DNA of 7,755 bases. It comes from an uncultured Oscillochloris sp. GTDB taxonomy: Bacteria; Chloroflexota; Chloroflexia; Chloroflexales; Chloroflexaceae. The notes below the pieces were generated by a model, which did no database searches, was not told where the DNA came from, and saw only the letters and a list, made by a program, of their open reading frames with translations. Below are positions 1 through 4,609 of this stretch, one piece after another (position 1 is the stretch's first letter; the number at the start of each line of letters is the position of its first letter). The translations under genes and the position numbers were made by a program. The stretch is from NCBI GenBank assembly GCA_903877945.1, contig CAIRFY010000088.1:1-7755 (forward strand), written 5' to 3'.

Positions 1-825
1 CACGACCATCACCGGGATCAATTGCACCGTATCGGTGTCGTTGGCCGATACCTGCGGGCGGGCGTGCCCGTGGTCATCCTGGTAGTCCAGGGTGACATTA
101 TTGGCCACCACCGTGCCGCTGGCGAGTCCGGTGTTCACCTGCACCGTCACCCGTACCTGCCCGCTCGCCCCTGGTGCCACGCTCCCGCTTGGGGTGAACG
201 TCACTATCCCGGTTGCCGGAGCCAGGGTACACGTTCCCGTCGCGGGGGATACCACCGCGCAGTTCACATACGTCGTGTTGGTCGGGATGGTATCCCGCAG
301 CACCACGTTGGTTGCCGAACCCGCGCCCGGCCCGCTGGCCGTGTTGGTGTAGGTGATCGTGTAGGTCAGGTTCGCGTTGGGGGTTGTGAGCAGGGTGCCA
401 TCCGTTTTCGCCACGACCATCACCGGGATCAATTGCACCGTATCGGTGTCGCTGGCAACCTTCTGTGGATATGGGTTGCCCAAACCGTCGTTGTAGTCAA
501 GGGTGAGATTGTTGACGACAGATTCTCCACCGATGACGGTTGGTTTGACCTGCACCGTCACCTGCACGCTGCCGCTGGCACCGGGCACGACATGGTGCGA
601 CAAGGTATAGGTGACGACCCCGCCTGCCTGACTGCATGTGCCATCCGCAACGGGGATGCTACAGCTTACATAAGTTGTATTCGTCGGGATCGTATCTTTG
701 ATTACGACGTGATTTGCACTACCAGGATTCGCAGAAACATCAGAGGTATTCGTGTAATTGATCGTGTAGGTCAGCAGATCGCCAGGGGCAGCGAGCGTAA
801 GGCCATCGCCCTTCGCCACCGTCAT
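1..825 (-). repeat. Tandem DUF11 coding repeats, period 405-411 bp
   Basis: Bases 1-40 are identical to bases 412-451, a 40-bp exact direct repeat at a spacing of 411 bp. The equivalent boundary of the preceding unit lies at 817-825 but is more diverged, 405 bp away from the second. The repeats are in frame (137 and 135 codons) and correspond to the DUF11 domain units of the surface protein. Exact identity at the unit boundary suggests recent duplication, gene conversion or strong local constraint. Confidence 0.85.
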
Positions 826-1950
826 CGCGGGGATCGGCGGCTGCTGATAATAGGCGCTGGCATCGGTCTGTCCCTCCTGGATGTACTGGTTATCTTTAGG
901 AACACAGGTGACAATTTTCCACCAGCCCGACTCAAGGCCGGCAGGGTTGGAGACGGTGTCACCGACCCGGAGGGTATCGGTGCCGCCGTTATTCCAGCCT
1001 TGGTTAGGGGGATTTACGAAGGTTCCTGCACTATAGGAGGCGGTACCGATGATACCGCCTGCGGCGGGATTAAGCGGGTCATAAGCAACACTCGGCGCAT
1101 AGTAGCGTACCCTCCCGGCGTACCACGGCTGCCCGTTATTATCCATATCGAAATTATGGAAGGTGACCGATACGTGGCCGGGCGTGACATACTCATAGAG
1201 GGTAAGGCAGTCAACTCCGGAAGGGGCGTTGTCCTGATAGGATCCGGCCCGCACACCGATCAGGATTTCATCATCCGTACCCGGCACGCCGTCGGGGTTA
1301 TCATAGTTTGTCGGTGGGGGATTGGTCGGATCGGTATCATCATCCGTGCCGACCCGCACGTGCCAGCCGTTCTCATCATCACCCACCGTCTTGGCACGTA
1401 GAACGTAGGTGCCACAAGCGACGGGGGCGGGCAGGGTGGCGAAACGCCGCCACGCATCGGCCGTACCCGTATTCACTGGTTTGTAGGTGGTCTGAATGAT
1501 CGAGCCGACCGCGCCGGGGGCGGGCAGGTTGGGCAGTGTAACTATTGTCCCCGGACGGTACAGCTCAAAGACGGTATCATTGCCACTATTGAAGTTATTA
1601 GGATTAATCGGGGGGCCGCCGGGACGCATCTCATCAATGAGCGAGTCCGTGACCATCTCGGGGCTGAAGAGATCGACATAGACCGGGGTCGTAGCTGGCC
1701 AACTACAAGGGACGGTGATGTCGTAATAGTGGTAGCCTGGTGGAGTAACGCCGTTGGCGTTGCTTGTATACCAGTCGCCCTGGCTGATGGGGCTTACTGG
1801 GCCATTTGTCTGAAGGTAGGTTGCAGATAGGCTGGGTGAGGGGGCAGGGGCCTCAGTCGCAGCGGCACCACGCGGCAAGAGTGCGATCAATACAAGCACA
1901 ACCAGCAAAAAAGAAACCGTTCGGCCCAAGACTCGATGATACACACGCAT
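1..1950 (-). CDS. Secreted DUF11-repeat surface protein, partial (C-terminal part beyond the window)
   Basis: Reading leftwards from ATG at 1948-1950, all 650 codons to the window edge are open. Residues 1-31 form a signal peptide: basic start MRVYHR, hydrophobic core about 12-25, and A-A-A at 29-31 before a likely cleavage. Residues 32 to about 372 are an unrecognised extracellular region with an Asp-rich stretch (203-227) and a DMDNNG motif (268-273) that could bind calcium. From about 373, DUF11-like (PF01345) units begin, anchored by the M-x-V-(A) motif at residues 376, 511 and 648, so the units are 135 and 137 residues long. Each complete unit carries YTITYTNT-like, DTIPTNTTYV and V-x-V-T-V-Q-V motifs and two cysteines that might pair. 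A GGAG lies 10 bases before the ATG. Such proteins are normally exported and form long adhesive or surface-layer stalks; the exact role is unknown. More repeats probably follow to the left. Confidence 0.88.
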   Translation of the reverse strand, partial: MRVYHRVLGRTVSFLLVVLVLIALLPRGAAATEAPAPSPSLSATYLQTNGPVSPISQGDWYTSNANGVTPPGYHYYDITVPCSWPATTPVYVDLFSPEMVTDSLIDEMRPGGPPINPNNFNSGNDTVFELYRPGTIVTLPNLPAPGAVGSIIQTTYKPVNTGTADAWRRFATLPAPVACGTYVLRAKTVGDDENGWHVRVGTDDDTDPTNPPPTNYDNPDGVPGTDDEILIGVRAGSYQDNAPSGVDCLTLYEYVTPGHVSVTFHNFDMDNNGQPWYAGRVRYYAPSVAYDPLNPAAGGIIGTASYSAGTFVNPPNQGWNNGGTDTLRVGDTVSNPAGLESGWWKIVTCVPKDNQYIQEGQTDASAYYQQPPIPAMTVAKGDGLTLAAPGDLLTYTINYTNTSDVSANPGSANHVVIKDTIPTNTTYVSCSIPVADGTCSQAGGVVTYTLSHHVVPGASGSVQVTVQVKPTVIGGESVVNNLTLDYNDGLGNPYPQKVASDTDTVQLIPVMVVAKTDGTLLTTPNANLTYTITYTNTASGPGAGSATNVVLRDTIPTNTTYVNCAVVSPATGTCTLAPATGIVTFTPSGSVAPGASGQVRVTVQVNTGLASGTVVANNVTLDYQDDHGHARPQVSANDTDTVQLIPVMVV

Positions 1951-2023
1951 ACGACATCGTCTCCATTTGACGAGAATCCTACGCCGGCACCCAAGCCGAT
2001 GCCACCTGTCATGTATGCGTGTG
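1942..2023 (-). promoter_or_regulatory. Candidate start-codon-sequestering leader hairpin
   Basis: Bases 1942-1952 and 2013-2023 are perfect 11-bp inverted repeats. In the mRNA of the leftward surface-protein gene, the leader copy can pair with the segment that contains the AUG. The loop of 60 bases includes the GGAG ribosome binding site. Whether the pairing forms in the cell is inference. Confidence 0.35.
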
Positions 2024-2070
2024 ATGTGTGGGATGCCAACGGGACAAACACGGCATCTTACAACAATAAC

Positions 2071-2099
2071 ATACTATTTGTAGTACGCAAGTCTGTAAA
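2071..2099 (-). promoter_or_regulatory. Candidate sigma70-type promoter for the surface-protein gene
   Basis: On the minus strand, TTTACA (2094-2099, five of six matches to the -35 consensus) is separated by exactly 17 bases from TAGTAT (2071-2076, four of six matches to the -10 consensus). It lies in an AT-rich stretch and would give a leader of roughly 115 bases before the ATG at 1950. The leader would contain the 11-bp inverted repeat over the start codon. Confidence 0.4.
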
Positions 2100-2127
2100 C
2101 TAAATAGTGGTGGTACATTTATCTCCC

Positions 2128-2254
2128 TAAGGCATGCTTCAAAATGGACACATTCAACGTGATCGTTCTGCGAGGGGGCGATAAGGCAAGACGAGCGAAT
2201 CATGGCATCCTCGCCTCCCCGCAGAACAGTCAAACTGGTTTGAACCATGCCTTA
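2128..2254. mobile_element. Foldback/MITE-like element, copy 1 (127 bp)
   Basis: The ends are inverted repeats: bases 2128-2143 match the reverse complement of 2239-2254 with a single mismatch. An inner 8-bp perfect inverted repeat (2165-2172 with 2220-2227) continues the fold. Both ends can be read as TA followed by AGGCATG, which fits a TA target duplication like that of IS630/Tc1-mariner elements. The left 45 bases and right 35 bases clearly resemble the two copies at 7490-7755 in the same orientation, while the centre is diverged. It encodes no transposase, so it would need one supplied in trans. The mobile nature is inferred; it could instead be a REP-like structural repeat. Confidence 0.65.
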
Positions 2255-2333
2255 CGGTCAGTGTATCTATCACGAGTCGCATTGAGGGTAGCGACGACAT
2301 CGTATTTGAACAGTTGCACTCATACATAAAACT

Positions 2334-2348
2334 ATGATTAATAATCAT
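2334..2348. repeat. 15-bp AT-rich palindrome
   Basis: Seven-base arms ATGATTA and TAATCAT flank a single A in an AT-rich patch. This could be a protein-binding site or chance; no gene start is adjacent, since both neighbouring genes read leftwards and the STAS gene ends at 2526. Confidence 0.25.
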
Positions 2349-2384
2349 TAGTCTCCAGGGTTATAGAGCATCTTCTTGGAATCG

Positions 2385-2434
2385 TGAAGGAGGATTCACG
2401 GCCTTAGCTGGCTAAAGCCGTGAATCCTCCTTCA
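2385..2434. repeat. 50-bp near-perfect hairpin
   Basis: An 18-bp perfect inverted repeat (2385-2402 with 2417-2434) is followed inward by one mismatch (2403/2416), four more pairs (2404-2407 with 2412-2415) and a CTGG loop. It lies 91 bases past the stop of the leftward STAS gene, so it could end or stabilise that transcript. There is no T-tract on either side, which argues against a classical intrinsic terminator. Its form also resembles the subterminal hairpins of IS200/IS605-type ends, so it may be a remnant or a palindrome-only derivative. No TnpA or TnpB sequence is present. Confidence 0.6.
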
Positions 2435-2525
2435 TAACCATGATTAAGATCGCTTTATATGGGCCGAAATCCCCGGCGGGTAGCGTTGACGTGGCCCGAG
2501 TCCTCTGTCTCCTAATTCCTGCATG

Positions 2526-2870
2526 TTATCGCGTGAGGGAACTCAGCGCACTTGCCACAGTATCGGCCATCGGAAAGACATGGTCGAACTTTGTGAGCTG
2601 GAGGATGCTTCTGGGAGCATCTTCGGTCGGCCAGACGAGAACGACCTCGCCTGATGCGACGCGGGCATGTTTGAGTAGGCTCACCAGCATCGCCATACCA
2701 GCGCTATCGATAAACGGCACTGCCGAGAGGTCGAACACGAAACGGTTGGCCCCCCCCGCCACCAGAGCATTCAGGCGCTCGCGCAGCTTCGGCGTGGTGG
2801 AAATATCGATCCGCTCGTCTGTTGTCACCACGGCGATCTGGACGATATAGTTATGGACAGTGATTTCCAT
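2526..2870 (-). CDS. STAS-domain anti-sigma-factor antagonist
   Basis: A 114-residue protein that is essentially one STAS domain, the usual size for SpoIIAA/RsbV-type antagonists. The hallmark is the segment around residues 47-58, with D-L-S-x-V-P-x-I-D-S-A-G; Ser56 is the expected phosphorylation site, equivalent to the serine switched in SpoIIAA. In the family, the dephosphorylated form binds a serine-kinase anti-sigma factor and so frees a sigma factor; a phosphatase resets it. No kinase or phosphatase partner is nearby. The start at 2870 is preferred over an in-frame ATG at 2903 because AGGA lies 8 bases upstream and the domain begins directly with MEITVHN; the earlier start would add an atypical basic leader and no clear ribosome binding site. 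The gene is divergent from the SPFH unit. It contains a run of eight G at 2750-2757. Confidence 0.9.
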   Translation of the reverse strand: MEITVHNYIVQIAVVTTDERIDISTTPKLRERLNALVAGGANRFVFDLSAVPFIDSAGMAMLVSLLKHARVASGEVVLVWPTEDAPRSILQLTKFDHVFPMADTVASALSSLTR

Positions 2871-2893
2871 TGAAATTTTCCTATCTTTACGGA

Positions 2894-2905
2894 CAGTGAT
2901 CACTG
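2894..2905. promoter_or_regulatory. Candidate operator: 12-bp perfect palindrome upstream of STAS gene
   Basis: CAGTGATCACTG is a perfect 12-bp palindrome centred about 30 bases upstream of the STAS start codon. The 10-base sequence GGACAGTGAT that covers its left half recurs at 2855-2864, across the first codons of the gene. The position fits a dimeric repressor or autoregulatory site, but no regulator is identified. Confidence 0.3.
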
Positions 2906-3089
2906 CTACGGGCGTCGTGCGGTAGGTACGCCACGAAAGCAGGCCGTTGAGAAGATGACATTAAGTTGAGAACCCTCGGGAGGAGCGAACGATAGGGGGC
3001 AACTCAGTAAAAACGGCGGCGCGGGGTGATAGAGAAAAAACGCGACGAACCGCACGGTTCCACTTCTTCGCTGCCGCCTTAGAGAGAGA

Positions 3090-3117
3090 GTGACAGCGTC
3101 GAATCTTAGCGTACGAT
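3090..3117 (+). promoter_or_regulatory. Weak promoter candidate for the small-protein/SPFH unit
   Basis: GTGACA (3090-3095) is followed after 16 bases by TACGAT (3112-3117), with five and four of six matches to sigma70 consensus. It would give a leader of about 140 bases. No better-placed pair is visible nearer the start at 3264, but the match could be chance. Confidence 0.22.
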
Positions 3118-3263
3118 ACTATGCTGGCTACGACCAAGCCACATACATGAACAAAGGGTGACAAACCTCTGAGGCTTCCTGATCCCATTTTTGCTAAATC
3201 AGCGTATCATGATCGGTGCCGACCAGTAACCGTTTGTGATGATCGGCAGAAGGAGTAACCATC

Positions 3264-3485
3264 ATGAGTCCTACGCTGTTAGAGGCAGCCATCGCGATCA
3301 TCCTGATTGTCGTGGCCTGGCAGCTAGGGCTAGCCCTCGCCCCCATCGTCATTCGTGAACTGCGTGCGATGCGGCAGTCCCTCGACGAAGTGAGCGAAGA
3401 CTCCCTGGCCCCTCCCGTTCCGACGTCAGTGGAATCTGAACACCCAAAGAAGGAGGCTTCCTATGAGCCGCAGCAGCGTCCCTAG
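3264..3485 (+). CDS. Small single-span membrane protein, unknown function
   Basis: A 73-residue protein that I do not recognise. Residues about 5-31 are a hydrophobic membrane segment rich in Ile, Leu, Val and Ala. A short amphipathic stretch follows (R-E-L-R-A-M-R-Q, about 32-43), then a Pro/Glu/Ser-rich, probably disordered tail. The start is well supported, with AAGGAG 8 bases before the ATG. The last 23 bases overlap the start of the SPFH gene in another frame, and the strong AAGGAGG of that gene lies inside this one, so translation of the two is probably coupled. By position it may be an accessory or anchoring partner of the SPFH protein; that is inference only. Confidence 0.75.
   Translation: MSPTLLEAAIAIILIVVAWQLGLALAPIVIRELRAMRQSLDEVSEDSLAPPVPTSVESEHPKKEASYEPQQRP
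3450..3456 (+). promoter_or_regulatory. Strong ribosome binding site within the upstream gene
   Basis: AAGGAGG lies 6 bases before the ATG at 3463 and inside the coding sequence of the small membrane protein. It fixes the SPFH start and indicates coupled translation across the 23-bp gene overlap. Confidence 0.75.
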
Positions 3486-4416
3486 TCGTGGTCTTGGCAG
3501 GATTGGCACCCTTGTGATTATTGCCGCGATTGCCATGGCGTTGCTCGGCATTACCTCTGCGTCATGGCGCAGCATCCAGCCGGGCTACGTCGGTATCGTC
3601 TTCGATAAGGCCAGCCACGATGTCACCGCCGGTGCCCTGGAGCCGGGGTGGGCCTTCATTAACCCGCTCACCCAGGCCATTCAGGAGTACCCCGTCACCA
3701 TCCAGAACTACGCGATGGTGCTGAAGAGTAGCGAGGGTTCGACCACCGGCGACGACAGTATCAAGATCCAGAGCAGCGAGGGCCAGCAACTTAACCTCGA
3801 CGTGGTGATCCAGTACCAGGTCATCCGCGACCGGGCCGGACAGCTCTACCAGGACTGGGGCGGTGCCGACATTGGCATCGTGGAGGATCGGGTGGTGCGC
3901 CAGTACACGCGCACGCAGGTACCTGCCATCGCTGCCGGTTACACATGGGAGCAGATTGTCTCTAGCCAGCGTGCCGAGATGACCACCAAGATCACCGAAG
4001 TTCTGCGCACGGAGTTTGACCGCCGCCATCTCAATCTGATCTCCTTCGGCATCCGCGAGGTTCACCTGCCCGACACGCTCCAGCAGGCCCTCAACAACAA
4101 GATCCAGGCTCAGCAGCAGGCCGAGCAGCAGAAGTACCAGTTGGAGCAGGCCCGGATCAAGGCCGACCAGGACAAGGTCGTGGCTCAGGGTCAGGCCCAG
4201 GCTCTCCAGGCTCAGGCCGAGGGTGAGGCCGCCGCCACCCGCATCCGCGCCGAGGCCCAGTCTGAGGCCAACCTGAAGCTCGCTGCGAGCCTTACCCCCG
4301 CGCTCATCCAGTACGAGCAGCTTCAGCGCTGGGATGGCAAGCTGCCCGTGTTCACCGGCGGTGCCACGCCGCTGATTAATGCCTCTAGCATCATTAGCGG
4401 CACGACGACGCCGTAG
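3463..4416 (+). CDS. SPFH/Band 7 prohibitin-like membrane protein
   Basis: A 317-residue protein of normal prohibitin-family length. Residues 14-32 are an N-terminal membrane anchor. The SPFH domain follows directly, opening with I-Q-P-G-Y-V-G-I-V-F at 38-47 and running to about 205. A long Gln/Ala/Glu-rich coiled coil occupies about 206-275 (K-I-Q-A-Q-Q-Q near 213). The prohibitin-type tail Y-E-Q-L-Q-R-W-D-G-K-L-P is at 284-295. Such proteins assemble into large ring- or cage-like membrane oligomers that organise membrane domains and modulate membrane proteases such as FtsH; no protease gene is visible here. Start choice rests on AAGGAGG 6 bases upstream. It is the second gene of a two-gene unit, and a GC-rich palindrome follows the stop. 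Confidence 0.93.
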   Translation: MSRSSVPSRGLGRIGTLVIIAAIAMALLGITSASWRSIQPGYVGIVFDKASHDVTAGALEPGWAFINPLTQAIQEYPVTIQNYAMVLKSSEGSTTGDDSIKIQSSEGQQLNLDVVIQYQVIRDRAGQLYQDWGGADIGIVEDRVVRQYTRTQVPAIAAGYTWEQIVSSQRAEMTTKITEVLRTEFDRRHLNLISFGIREVHLPDTLQQALNNKIQAQQQAEQQKYQLEQARIKADQDKVVAQGQAQALQAQAEGEAAATRIRAEAQSEANLKLAASLTPALIQYEQLQRWDGKLPVFTGGATPLINASSIISGTTTP

Positions 4417-4432
4417 CGGTAAGATCCAGCCG

Positions 4433-4487
4433 CCGCGCAGCCCCTCTCCCTCACGGGGAGAGGGGGCTGGGGGTGAGGGCTGCGCGG
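4433..4487. repeat. REP-like GC-rich palindrome
   Basis: Ten-base perfect outer arms (4433-4442 with 4478-4487) extend inward with one bulge and one mismatch. The interior can form alternative stems: CCCTCTCCC with GGGAGAGGG, or CCCTCAC with GTGAGGG. This CCCTCTCCC...GGGAGAGGG type of palindrome is a common dispersed intergenic element in many bacterial genomes. It begins 17 bases after the SPFH stop codon and may stabilise or end that mRNA, but no T-tract follows, so a classical intrinsic terminator is not supported. Confidence 0.65.
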
Positions 4488-4556
4488 TAATCACGCGACT
4501 TTGCAACAGCCCTACCAGCGTTGTGGGGGTTTGGGGCGCACAATCGCACCATGAGA

Positions 4557-4562
4557 TATAAT
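4557..4562 (+). promoter_or_regulatory. Perfect -10 box for the helicase gene
   Basis: TATAAT at 4557-4562 lies 47 bases before the preferred start codon at 4610. The best upstream hexamer, TTGGGG at 4531-4536, is 20 bases away, so the -35 element is weak or spaced too widely. Transcription would start near 4569, leaving a leader of about 40 bases to the start at 4610. Confidence 0.45.
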
Positions 4563-4609
4563 GGGCAGAATCCGTTCGCACTTTTATGCGCCCAGGGCTT
4601 GCTATAACT

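Larger units (their letters stand above)
1951..2525. other. 575-bp intergenic region without a supported gene
   Basis: This gap lies upstream of the surface-protein gene and downstream of the STAS gene, both of which read leftwards. It holds the promoter candidate and leader, foldback element copy 1 (2128-2254), a short AT-rich palindrome (2334-2348, arms of 7 bases around one A), and a 50-bp hairpin (2385-2434). The short open frames in it run through the foldback repeat and have no ribosome binding site or recognisable domain. Confidence 0.7.
2871..3263. other. 393-bp divergent intergenic region
   Basis: This region separates the leftward STAS gene from the rightward small membrane protein gene. 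It contains the palindrome at 2894-2905, a weak promoter candidate at 3090-3117, and an 8-base direct repeat ATGATCGG at 3209-3216 and 3239-3246 (spacing 30 bases, about three helical turns). A 75-codon leftward open frame at 2961-3188 has no recognisable domain and no supporting signal, so it is not called. Confidence 0.6.

Noticed and set aside
22..1401. 459-codon plus-strand open frame
   Set aside because: It is antisense to the DUF11-repeat gene. Its translation is rich in Arg, His and Gly with no domain, and the repeats of the real gene create its repetitive look.
2440..2850. 136-codon plus-strand open frame
   Set aside because: It is antisense to the STAS gene, whose motif and ribosome binding site are clear.
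2868..2903. Upstream ATG at 2903 as the STAS start
   Set aside because: It would add eleven residues not typical of the domain and overlap the 12-bp palindrome, whereas the ATG at 2870 has AGGA at good spacing.
2961..3188. 75-codon minus-strand open frame in the divergent intergenic region
   Set aside because: It has no recognisable domain and an odd composition. It is left uncalled, although a small unknown gene cannot be fully excluded.
4433..4487. Intrinsic terminator after the SPFH gene
   Set aside because: The stem is strong, but no T-tract follows on the plus strand, so it is described as a REP-like palindrome instead.
3562..4581. 339-codon minus-strand open frame
   Set aside because: It is antisense to the SPFH gene and the REP-like palindrome. 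Its Leu-rich, low-complexity translation mirrors the Gln/Ala-rich coiled coil on the other strand.
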